Below are positions 33,901 to 42,305 of a stretch of DNA of 57,879 nt, in pieces; the first letter of the stretch is position 1; every line of letters starts with the position of its first letter. Both the position numbers and the translations under genes were made by a program. This DNA is from Gemmatimonadota bacterium (GTDB lineage: Bacteria; Latescibacterota; UBA2968; UBA8231), in contig VXOR01000089.1 in the NCBI GenBank assembly GCA_009840005.1, positions 1 to 57,879 of the forward strand, in the 5' to 3' direction. The notes under the pieces are model-generated. The model searched no databases, was not told where the DNA came from, and was given only the letters and a program-made list of their open reading frames with translations.

Positions 33901-36551
33901 TAATTCAGTCCCGCGTAAATCGTCACAAAGGATTCGTTGGTCGTCCGCGCCTCCTGCCCGGTGAACTGCTTGCGCTCTACTTTCGTGCCGACTAAGGCGC
34001 GGAGCTTATAGCCAAGGTAATTGGACTCATTGCTAAACTGGACGGCTACAGTCACCGAGTCGAAGTCGTTGGCGTCGGCGTCTAAGTCGTTGAAGATCGC
34101 GTATTCCACGCCAGCCTGGAGCTTGGTCACCTGCAAGACCTGCGTCTCCACCAAGCCCGAAAACAGCTCCATCAGGCTGGTGTGGCTGTTGAGCGACAGC
34201 AAGCTGCGGCTCTGCTTGCGGAACTCGCTCTTCCAGCGCGGCTCCAACGACCACGCCCCGAGTTGGAAGCGGTAGCTCGCTTTGTTGATCAGGCCAAAGA
34301 AAAAGTCAGAAGGTGCCAAGCCGTATTGCTCCCGCTGAGCCTTTTCCATCTGCTGCTCGAAGTGGAGCCAGTGCATCTTGGTAGTCAAAAAGAGCGCCGC
34401 CACCTGTAGATTGTGGCCGACAAAGAGCTGGTTGACCCACGTGTCGCGCGCCAACAACGGATCCTCGACCTTGGTCAGCTCGCCGCCGCGCAGCGTATTG
34501 TCCGGTGCCCACTGCAACAGCGGGTTGGGAATGTCGTCTTGGACCAACTTGCTCATCTCGAATACCCGCAAGCGGCCCAGCCGCGGCGCATCGCGCTCGT
34601 AGGTAAACATCAAGTAGTTGCTCTCGTTTTTGCGCGCCGAGGAAATCAGCCCCTCGCGCAGCGCGCCCACCACCAAGCGCGCCCGCGGCGTGATGTCGGC
34701 CCCGAGGTGGATGTTGAATCCCCGGTGATCCCGGCGATACGGATAATCCGGCTCCTCGTCGTTTTCGTATTGATCGACCCAAAAGTTGTTGTTCATATCG
34801 ACGCCAAAAAGAAACTCGGGCCGATCGACGTAAAACCGCAGAAAAGCCTCCTCGTAGTCCGGCTCGGTATTCGAGCGCACGAACGTGTCGTTTTGGTTGA
34901 AGTCGGGCACGAAGTCGTTGTTTTGATCCCAGCCCGGAAAAACCTGCTGATCGCCGCTGAGAAAGTCGAAGCGCACGTTGTCCGGGAATTTGTCCTGATC
35001 GTCGTTGTCATCGACCAAATCGACCAAGCCGCGCTCGTTGTCGTAGTCGAAGTCCCCAGTGCCCGAGGTGATAAAGGTCTGGGTGTTGTAGCGCGGGTCC
35101 ATGCTGTAAAACTCGCCGAAGGCGAAATACGGAGCGGCCTTTTTGGACACGTTGACCATCCAAGCGGGTGCCGAGCGCCGGCCGCCGATCCCCGAGAATG
35201 CCTCGTGGGTTTCCGTGAGCACGTTGGGGTACTTGCGATAGCTCCAACTCAAATCGTACTCGCCGTACAAGTCGAAGCCCCGCAGATCTTGCAACTCGAC
35301 GCTGCCGCCAAAAATGTGGGTCGCCGTAGGCAGGCCGTACTCAAAGCGAATGGTCTGCAAATTGGTGATGTCCTGGACATTGCCCTCGGCCTGCGCGACG
35401 AGCAGCAAGACCTCTTGGCCGTCGAGGTTGATCTGGCGGTCCGAAGTCATCCAGACCTGATAGTCATTGCCCAGCGTCAGCAGAAATTCGACCTTGGCGA
35501 TTTCGTCCTTGGCAAAACGGGCCCGATCGACAAAATCCGGGCTATCGAAATCGTACACCAGCCGCATTTCCTCCGGCCCATTGGCGGCGACAAAGCCCTG
35601 CTGCAAGAAGCCGCCTTCGATGATCGGCTCAAAGCCAATGGCCTTGCCCGATTCCTCCGAGCCATCGCGATAGGTGATCTGCACGTCCGACGCATCGGGG
35701 AAAAACGCCGCGCCGCCCACGCCGTCTTCGGGCGAGTCGTCGCGCAGCACCAGCTTGACGAGCGAGATGGTTTTGTTCTGCCCAATGGTCAGCGAGCCAG
35801 CGAAGGGGTTGCCGGCCTGCTTGTCGAGCAAGGTGTGCGACTGGTGGGCATTGGCCGTGTGCAGCGCGACTTCGGCAAAGTCGCCGAGCTGGGCTCCCAA
35901 CCGTCCGCCCGCCAAGATGGTGTTGTTCGTCCGCAGCACCTCGCGGTCCCCAGTCGAGCCGCCGCCGGGGTTGCTCAGCCGCGAAAACAAAAAGGTCGCT
36001 TCGTAGCGGTCGGTAGCCAGATCGAACTGCACGCCGTCCATACGGGCCTTGGCAAACACCATCGGCGACAGCACCGAGCGCAGACGGCTACTCGCCGTCA
36101 AGGTGTAGAAGTACTGGCCCTTGTTGTCTTGCGCCACCACGACTTCGGAAAACCAGCTCTGAAAGCGGGAGGACTTAAACAGCACGTTGCCAAACTGCTG
36201 GGGCTTGCTCTGCGAGTTGTTGAAAATCAGCCAGCCGCGCGTGAGAAAATTGCCGTACAGATCGTAGAAGTAATCGCCCTCCAAGGTCGTTTCCACGTAG
36301 CGCTCATAAGGATTGCGCGCATAGTTGGTGTATTCCCACTGCCGCCAATGGTACTCGCTGTACAGCTCCTGCGGCACGTACCAGCGGCGCACGGCCGGGT
36401 CGAGCGCGTTCAGGGCCACCCCAGGACCTTGGGGCGCGAGACTAGTCTGGTCGCCGAGCTGCAAACCCAAGCGCGTCCCGTACTGGCCCTGCGCGACGGC
36501 CGCGCTCCACAAAATTAGGAGACCGCAATAAATACCGGTCTTTGGTCTCAA
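33900..36551 (-). CDS. Large exported protein of the new paralogous family, copy B (883 aa)
   Basis: The likely start is a TTG at 36551, five bases after gggagg, giving MRPKTGIYCGLLILWSAAVA as signal peptide. It is homologous along its length to the 907-aa protein: shared RRWYVPQ, WRQWEYTN, SPEDGVGGAAFFPDASDV, FFGLINKASYR, and RWKSEFRKQSRSL. Calcium-loop-like segments lie at ~511-610 (DNDDQDKFPD, DQNNDFVPDFNQND, DMNNNFWVDQYEND). The beta-rich C terminus ends YAGLN. It follows the 1018-aa FlgD-Ig protein as copy A follows the 679-aa one. The function is not known; an outer-membrane channel or assembly platform is inferred. Confidence 0.65.
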   Translation of the reverse strand: MRPKTGIYCGLLILWSAAVAQGQYGTRLGLQLGDQTSLAPQGPGVALNALDPAVRRWYVPQELYSEYHWRQWEYTNYARNPYERYVETTLEGDYFYDLYGNFLTRGWLIFNNSQSKPQQFGNVLFKSSRFQSWFSEVVVAQDNKGQYFYTLTASSRLRSVLSPMVFAKARMDGVQFDLATDRYEATFLFSRLSNPGGGSTGDREVLRTNNTILAGGRLGAQLGDFAEVALHTANAHQSHTLLDKQAGNPFAGSLTIGQNKTISLVKLVLRDDSPEDGVGGAAFFPDASDVQITYRDGSEESGKAIGFEPIIEGGFLQQGFVAANGPEEMRLVYDFDSPDFVDRARFAKDEIAKVEFLLTLGNDYQVWMTSDRQINLDGQEVLLLVAQAEGNVQDITNLQTIRFEYGLPTATHIFGGSVELQDLRGFDLYGEYDLSWSYRKYPNVLTETHEAFSGIGGRRSAPAWMVNVSKKAAPYFAFGEFYSMDPRYNTQTFITSGTGDFDYDNERGLVDLVDDNDDQDKFPDNVRFDFLSGDQQVFPGWDQNNDFVPDFNQNDTFVRSNTEPDYEEAFLRFYVDRPEFLFGVDMNNNFWVDQYENDEEPDYPYRRDHRGFNIHLGADITPRARLVVGALREGLISSARKNESNYLMFTYERDAPRLGRLRVFEMSKLVQDDIPNPLLQWAPDNTLRGGELTKVEDPLLARDTWVNQLFVGHNLQVAALFLTTKMHWLHFEQQMEKAQREQYGLAPSDFFFGLINKASYRFQLGAWSLEPRWKSEFRKQSRSLLSLNSHTSLMELFSGLVETQVLQVTKLQAGVEYAIFNDLDADANDFDSVTVAVQFSNESNYLGYKLRALVGTKVERKQFTGQEARTTNESFVTIYAGLN

Positions 36552-36579
36552 GATAACCTCCCTTTGCAATGCCTTAAGA

Positions 36580-36652
36580 TGTTACGCAAAGGCGATTGGG
36601 TATGGGATGCTGAGCAAAGCGAAGCGGAGTCGAAGCATCTAATACCTTAGGT
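36580..36652 (-). repeat. Dispersed REP-like element, copy 2
   Basis: On the minus strand the order agatgcttcgactccgcttc, ctcagcat, cataccca, gcgtaacatc matches the element at 3658-3779, but the central inverted arm is absent. It lies between the 1018-aa and 883-aa genes. A weaker partial match (tgcgtaacgtcagtgcgtaa) is near 41436. Confidence 0.75.
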
Positions 36653-36673
36653 GCCCATGCGTAAGCCAATGCT

Positions 36674-39600
36674 TCAATATGCAACGGCTATAAGGCGAAT
36701 GCGGGTCGTCCCTCCGACCCCTTCTGCATCCGCTTCTACTGTAATCTGACACAAGTACAACCCCGGCCGCACCACCTGCCCGGCCTCGTCCTTCCCGTCC
36801 CACTTAAACTGCTGCGGCCCACCAGTCGCCAACCCCGTTAGCTCCCGCACCTGCCGTCCGGCCAGCGTGTACAGATGGACGGTCAACGGCCGCGCAGCCT
36901 GCACGCGGAACAGGGAAAAGCCGATCTCCGCGGTCTCGTTGATCCCGTCGCCATTGGGGGTAAACGGATTGGGCGCAATGGCAATATCGTCGATGGTAGC
37001 CTGCGCCCCTTGCGCGCCAATCGACAGATTCTTGGAAGGACTCAGGGAGGTCGCGTCGCCCCCATCGGCCACCTGCCAAGGCGTCTCGGGCTGGCTCTGC
37101 CGCACGGCGACCTGCATCCGCGTCCCTTGCAGGTACACCCGCCCCGCGAAGCGCACGCGCAACAGCCGGCCGCGGCCCACTATCCAACCCCGCTGACTGC
37201 CCAGCCGACCGTAGCTCCGCTCGTCGAGGCTGTCGCCAGCCGCGTCAAAAGGCACCTGATCGCCTAGCCCGACCACCTTGCGGAAGTAGCGCACCGGCCC
37301 CTGCTCGTCCGCGCTGAGTGCTTCGTAGGCCGTGGCATCTACTTCGGCCAAACTGCCGTCTGCCAGCCGCTGAAAGTAGCGCACGGCACCCCGCTCGGCA
37401 TCCGGCAAGAGGCTGTGCGAAGTAAAGGTCAACAGGTTGCGATCCAAACCGGTCGGCACCTCGTCGCCGGGCAGGACCGACCGGTAGTACACGGGCGTGA
37501 GTACATCGTCCGGCGCACCCTGCACGGTCTGCGGAAATTCCAGCCACAGCGAATCGCCCTCGGCGTGTACCGTTAGCTCGTCATCCCACTGGAGCGGCGT
37601 TCCGGCCAACAACTCAGCCTCGGTGCCCATAGCCGCATCGACGAACTTCAGCGCAAACGACGGCTCGGCGTGCAAGAGCAATTGGTCGAAGCCCGGGCTG
37701 CGCACATTGGCCGGCTGCTGCAAAAAGTTGGGCTGCACGTAGAGCGCAAAGGTATCGAGCATCCCGGCCGCAGCGGTGGTCGGCCACACTTCGGCCCGCA
37801 GGTGCTGGGCCACCGGCTGGTGGAACGCGACCGCAATGCGGTGCAGGGCTGCCGCGTTTTCGCCGCTGCTTTTGAGGCGCGCTTGGATCTGCATGAAGCG
37901 CCGCAGGCCCGGCGAAGTGGCCAAGTCCCCAGGCTGCAAGTAGCGCTGGCTCCACGGACTCCAGCCCGGCCCCACCACCACGGTCGTGTCCGAAGGCCCC
38001 TTCAGAAAACCGGCCAGCGTCCTGTACTCATCCGCGGTCTTCTGGTTGCCGGTCTTGTCGAAATAGCGGATCTGCTGCAAAAGCTGGTCGCCGGTGCGAG
38101 TGCGGATCTCCACATCCGTGCCTGGGGGCGTGTTCGCCTCCCAGTGCACCTCACCCAAGGCCACCAATCCCGGCAGCTCGATCAGATCCGACTCCAGCAC
38201 CACCTCGGCCGGCGCTCCTTCAGCGAGCAGCATGAACTCGTGATGATACGACCAGAACTGATTCATGTGGCCGGTGCCGCCCGGGCCGGTGGCCCTAAAT
38301 CCCGGGGGTACGTGACCGAGGGTAACCAGGTCGAGAAAGCGGGTCAAAACTGGCGGATCCTGAATGTCGGCAATGTCGCGAAAATTGCCAGTGAAGATAT
38401 TGCGCTCGCGTTCCTCCGGGCTGATGCGCTGCCACTTGAGATTGCCCTGAGCGTCGCGCTCGCCCGTGGAGGCGCGCATAATGTAGCCCCGACTGCTGCC
38501 CACGAAGCGGGTCTGAGCCAAGCGCACAATGCCCCCCATATCTATGGTCAATACGTTGGCAGTGGGGTTTTTCGGGTTGCGGATCTGGTGTGAGAATCCA
38601 GTGCCGGCGTCGCCATCGAACGCAAGCAGCGTATTGGTCCCATCGGTCGTCAGCACGTACGAGCCGCCGTTTTCAATCAGGTTGATGGCCAAGTTGTCGC
38701 CCCAGCCGTGCGCTTCGACCTCAGCTAGGCGCGGCAGCTCGCGGCGGTAGTAATCCCGTCGCCCCTGGCGCTGCGCTTCCAGGGACTGATAGGTAGCCTC
38801 GTCCACCGGCTCTTCGCGGCTGGCCACGTCGCGCGCGAAATAGACGATATCCCCGCGCTCTGCTTCCGGCAGGGCCTCCCATGCCTCTTGATCAATCTGT
38901 CCGGCCCGCCCGCCGCGCGTATCCGTGATGACGATGCGGATCGTCTCGATCTTGCGCCCGGTCCATTCGGGCGAGCGGTGCAAGCTCTCCACGAGCTTTT
39001 TGTCGCTGACCACGCCAGGGGCCGGGGACAGTTCGGGGCTGGTGTGCTCGCTCTCAAAGATGTATTCGCGCTGTGTGGTATTGGGCGCGTCTTGCGGGAT
39101 GAAGAGTTGGAAGCCAATGCGGCTATTCGGCTCGTGCAACAGCGCGCTCTGCCTATCCGACAGCAGCATGATGAAGCGCAGGAAGGGATCTCCGAGCGAT
39201 TCATCGACGAACTGGAGCTTGAGCCGCTCCACCGGCACCACCCGCCCCAAGTCCACCTCAATCCACCACTGCTCGATGGGATCGCGCGGATCCGGCTCCC
39301 AGAACGTGGTGGGGTCGCCGTCGAGAATGTTAGCCGCAAGCCGCGGATTGGACCCCACCCGACTAACCCCGGGCCGCACCCAATAGTCAAAGACCAGCTC
39401 GTTGAGCGTATTCCGTATCGGCTCGCCAAACACGTCGAACTGCATGGTGCTGTCGATCGTGCCGATGCGCGGGTCGGGCTTGCTGATGACGATCGGACGC
39501 TTGAATCCGGGATCGTCTAGGACGTTGAAGACCGTCCGCAGCGAATGCGCCCGCACCGAGCCGTCCTCGTGGATGCGCGCCAAATGGGTGGGAATGGACC

Positions 39601-39730
39601 ACCGCTGCCAGTGGCTAGCCCGCTCGACTACGACTTCGTCACCGGCAATCCGATAGCCCGACTGGGCCTCGGCCAATGCCCAACTCAGCGCTAGGCCGAC
39701 GAGGATCTGCACGGCGAAGTGGCTCTTCAT
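36674..39730 (-). CDS. Giant exported protein, discoidin-like plus FlgD-like Ig (1018 aa)
   Basis: Start ATG at 39730; signal peptide MKSHFAVQILVGLALSWALA. A discoidin/F5-8C-like domain lies at ~110-190 (ILDGDPTTFWEPDP, WWIEVDLGRVVPVERLKLQF). The core shared with the 679- and 682-aa proteins follows (EIRTRTGD, GWSPWSQRY, SPGLRRFMQI). The C-terminal Ig domain starts FTPNGDGINE and ends IAVAY. Short degenerate motifs of the form Y..L....RG...YFR recur at ~285-330 and ~770-817, which is unusual. It is the first gene of the cluster. An adhesin or surface-layer role is inferred. Confidence 0.7.
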   Translation of the reverse strand: MKSHFAVQILVGLALSWALAEAQSGYRIAGDEVVVERASHWQRWSIPTHLARIHEDGSVRAHSLRTVFNVLDDPGFKRPIVISKPDPRIGTIDSTMQFDVFGEPIRNTLNELVFDYWVRPGVSRVGSNPRLAANILDGDPTTFWEPDPRDPIEQWWIEVDLGRVVPVERLKLQFVDESLGDPFLRFIMLLSDRQSALLHEPNSRIGFQLFIPQDAPNTTQREYIFESEHTSPELSPAPGVVSDKKLVESLHRSPEWTGRKIETIRIVITDTRGGRAGQIDQEAWEALPEAERGDIVYFARDVASREEPVDEATYQSLEAQRQGRRDYYRRELPRLAEVEAHGWGDNLAINLIENGGSYVLTTDGTNTLLAFDGDAGTGFSHQIRNPKNPTANVLTIDMGGIVRLAQTRFVGSSRGYIMRASTGERDAQGNLKWQRISPEERERNIFTGNFRDIADIQDPPVLTRFLDLVTLGHVPPGFRATGPGGTGHMNQFWSYHHEFMLLAEGAPAEVVLESDLIELPGLVALGEVHWEANTPPGTDVEIRTRTGDQLLQQIRYFDKTGNQKTADEYRTLAGFLKGPSDTTVVVGPGWSPWSQRYLQPGDLATSPGLRRFMQIQARLKSSGENAAALHRIAVAFHQPVAQHLRAEVWPTTAAAGMLDTFALYVQPNFLQQPANVRSPGFDQLLLHAEPSFALKFVDAAMGTEAELLAGTPLQWDDELTVHAEGDSLWLEFPQTVQGAPDDVLTPVYYRSVLPGDEVPTGLDRNLLTFTSHSLLPDAERGAVRYFQRLADGSLAEVDATAYEALSADEQGPVRYFRKVVGLGDQVPFDAAGDSLDERSYGRLGSQRGWIVGRGRLLRVRFAGRVYLQGTRMQVAVRQSQPETPWQVADGGDATSLSPSKNLSIGAQGAQATIDDIAIAPNPFTPNGDGINETAEIGFSLFRVQAARPLTVHLYTLAGRQVRELTGLATGGPQQFKWDGKDEAGQVVRPGLYLCQITVEADAEGVGGTTRIRLIAVAY

Positions 39731-39844
39731 AGTTCCGCGTTCTCCCTCGCTTGCTGGCGGCCCGCCCCAACCGCCCCGGAACACCTATCTCCCCGGACCC
39801 TTTCCTACAAATGTGATAAAACCCTAGCCGATGCGGAAGGGGGT

Positions 39845-41416
39845 TCACATCCCCCACACCTCAATCGCCGCCCCGCTGTCCGCTACCCGGCAGCAATGGA
39901 ACAATTTGTCAGCCCAACGCCTGTTTTCGCGCCGGTCAAAAATCACCAGATGCCCCGCTTCAGCTCCGCAGCGATCCATGTACTCCGCTGTCTGTTCCAC
40001 TCCCTCGGCAATCGTCTGCTCCAAGCTCTTGTGCAGAATTTTGCACTCAACCACAACCTTGCGCGTCTGATCGCCCTGCGGCCATACAATGAGCAAATCC
40101 GTCCGTCCCCGACCCAACCCATACTCGCGCTCAATCCGCCCACCGCTATTCACAATGCGCTGCAGAAACGCCTGAAGTAAAAGCTGCGGCCCCGCTTCTT
40201 TGTACTGGAATCGCTCAACCCAGTGCTCCGAGTGCTGACGGAAAAAGGCTTGGAAGGCCGACAGCAGCTTGCCCACGTCCAAGCCATCCTCGGCATCTAC
40301 ATACCACGTCGTTTCTTGCTCAAATTCCTCTTGTACCACCCACGTCAGTTCGCGCGGCACTACCTCGGCGTAGATCGGATTGGCCACGCGCAACGGACGA
40401 TCCTGAGCAATCAAACCCAAATCCCGCACGTACTCCAAGTCGCGGTCGGCAAAGTGGCGTTGTTCGCCGCCGCTCAGCAGCGGCTCGACCACCCGCCGCA
40501 CCCGCTCCTCCTTGAGCTTGTCGGCCAGTTGATCCAGATGTGTCTCGCGGCGGAGAATGAGTTGCTCTTGCGCGTCGCGGAGGGCTTCGGCTACCACCGG
40601 CTGGCTCCGGTTTCGTCTAACCTCGCTCTTAAAGCAGGTTTCGTAGGCCAAGGCGTTGACTAGCCACGGCTGCCCTTGGGTCTGTTTCCAGATCGTCTCC
40701 AGCGCGTCGTCCGTGAACACTTGGCCCGTCTCGGCCGTGTGTTGTGCCAACAGAGCCTTCACTTCCTCGGCACTAAAATCGCCCAGTCGTAGCGATTCGG
40801 CCTTGATGTTGAACGCGCTGCCGCCGGCGATCATCGCATTCTCGGCGGTCGATTGAATCCGGTAGTCGCGCACATCCCGCACTCCGCACAACACCACGCT
40901 CTGCGGAAAACCCTCCGGCCGCAAATCGTAGCCCGCCCGCAACTGACGCAGCACCGCCAACAACGAATCCCCAATCAAGGAGTCGATTTCGTCGATCAGC
41001 AGCACCAGCGGCTTGGGACTAGCCTCGGCCCAGCGCGTCAGGGTCTCGCCCAGCGCACCAGCCCCGTATTTTGTCCACAGGTCAAGCCAGACCGCATCGA
41101 GAAACTCGTCGCCCCCTAAGCGCGCCCGCGACGCCAACCCACCCAGCAAGGTGCGCATGACCTGTTCCACATCTTCTCGCAGGGCTTGCCCGCCTTCCAC
41201 ATTGACGTACACACAGCGATAGTCGCTTCCGGAGTTGAGCAGGTCGCGCAGGGCCAGCAGCGAAGAGGTCTTGCCCGTCTGGCGCGGCGCGTGGAGGACG
41301 AAGTACTTTTTTTGCTGAATGAGGGTCAGCACCTCGTCGAGAGCCAAGCGGTCCAACGGCGGGATGTGGTAGTGGTCGTCGGGCCGGACCGGACCAGTCG
41401 TGTTGAAAAAGCGCAT
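39845..41416 (-). CDS. AAA+ ATPase with C-terminal PD-(D/E)XK nuclease-like domain
   Basis: 523 residues from the ATG at 41416 (gagga 9 nt upstream). Walker A is APRQTGKTS (43-51) and Walker B LLIDEID (139-145). A winged-helix region follows (HFADRDLEYVRDLGLIA), then a nuclease-fold end with GRTDLLIVW and VVVECKIL. The domain order resembles the protein at 10628-12175, but the two are only distantly similar. Families of this type are multi-copy in FCB genomes, with unknown or mobile/defence roles. It is separate from the surface cluster (115-bp gap). Confidence 0.8.
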   Translation of the reverse strand: MRFFNTTGPVRPDDHYHIPPLDRLALDEVLTLIQQKKYFVLHAPRQTGKTSSLLALRDLLNSGSDYRCVYVNVEGGQALREDVEQVMRTLLGGLASRARLGGDEFLDAVWLDLWTKYGAGALGETLTRWAEASPKPLVLLIDEIDSLIGDSLLAVLRQLRAGYDLRPEGFPQSVVLCGVRDVRDYRIQSTAENAMIAGGSAFNIKAESLRLGDFSAEEVKALLAQHTAETGQVFTDDALETIWKQTQGQPWLVNALAYETCFKSEVRRNRSQPVVAEALRDAQEQLILRRETHLDQLADKLKEERVRRVVEPLLSGGEQRHFADRDLEYVRDLGLIAQDRPLRVANPIYAEVVPRELTWVVQEEFEQETTWYVDAEDGLDVGKLLSAFQAFFRQHSEHWVERFQYKEAGPQLLLQAFLQRIVNSGGRIEREYGLGRGRTDLLIVWPQGDQTRKVVVECKILHKSLEQTIAEGVEQTAEYMDRCGAEAGHLVIFDRRENRRWADKLFHCCRVADSGAAIEVWGM

Positions 41417-41546
41417 CGCGGAAGTTCCTCGCCTGTGCGTAACGTCAGTGCGTAAGTAGATGCAAAAGCTATTAGATAGGGCCAAAGCCCAGGACTGTCA
41501 AGAACCGACTCCTGCGAAAACGGGAGCGGCCACAGCCGTCTATCCG

Positions 41547-42224
41547 CTATTGAAACCGCAGTGTGGCGACCATTGACAATCCCCCACCCGGTTCTGGTCT
41601 CAATCCGAGCGAGTATCGGTGGGAGTCCACTCGGCTGCGAGACCACTCGGACGCAGCCGTTGCCGTAAGAATGGGCAGCCACAAGGAAGGAAGCCACTCA
41701 TAAGTTGCGGCACCATAAGCAATGCCCATTCCAAACCCCAACATGCTTGCGGCTAGCGGATAAATGAATCGATCTCGTTGATCAGATGCACTCACTCCCA
41801 TAGCTATGTTCATTGGAATCAACAAAGGAATGAATAAAAATTCGCGTTCTTCGTTCCAAATAAACTCGCCGCAACTTTCTGGACTGTTGTCATCACACCA
41901 TCCAAAATTACCCGATAGAACGATAAATACAGCGACCATGCCCGTACCGGCACCGTAGAGCAATTTGCGAGTAACCCGAGCAACCCGACTGGCTTTCGTG
42001 GTATCCGGGTTGTCGCCTTTAACTTTGTAAGTATGCGCCAGTTCGCCAATTGGCGAACTGGCGGAGCGGACATCGGCGAACTGGCCGTTCCCGAAAACGG
42101 AAGCATCCATCCCCTCGGTAGGCCGATTGGAGCCGATTGCAACAGCATGGACATTTACCTCGTTAGCTGCGAAGGAGGTGCCGACGAAGGAGAGGAGTAG
42201 CACGATGGAAAGCAGTTGATTCAT
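41547..42224 (-). CDS. Hypothetical exported membrane protein (225 aa)
   Basis: Start ATG at 42224 with ggggag 7 nt upstream. MNQLLSIVLLLSFVGTSFAA is a signal peptide. Further hydrophobic stretches (GTGMVAVFIVLSGNFGW, FLFIPLLIPMNIAMGV, IYPLAASMLGFGMGIAYGA) and an amphipathic end SLGLRPEPGGGLSMVATLRF suggest an envelope protein. A Cys pair (WCDD, ESCGE) may form a disulfide. No family is recognised. It is followed by 130 bp without recognisable features. Confidence 0.55.
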   Translation of the reverse strand: MNQLLSIVLLLSFVGTSFAANEVNVHAVAIGSNRPTEGMDASVFGNGQFADVRSASSPIGELAHTYKVKGDNPDTTKASRVARVTRKLLYGAGTGMVAVFIVLSGNFGWCDDNSPESCGEFIWNEEREFLFIPLLIPMNIAMGVSASDQRDRFIYPLAASMLGFGMGIAYGAATYEWLPSLWLPILTATAASEWSRSRVDSHRYSLGLRPEPGGGLSMVATLRFQ

Positions 42225-42305
42225 GGATGAACTCCCCTGTGAAAGTGGGCCAACGCGATCCACAACGGATTTTGGGACCTGTGGAGAGGGGCACCGCCCG
42301 ATTTC

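Noticed and set aside
34413..36518. Open frame of 701 codons on the plus strand
   Set aside because: It lies entirely opposite the 883-aa exported protein, which has a signal peptide, a ribosome site and a full-length paralogue; the plus frame has none of these.
37670..38593. 307-codon plus frame
   Set aside because: It is antisense to the 1018-aa exported protein and has no recognisable feature.
24824..39730. Classical type IX secretion locus
   Set aside because: No PorU, SprA, GldK/L/M/N or PorV-like protein was recognised; only FlgD-like Ig ends are shared with that world.
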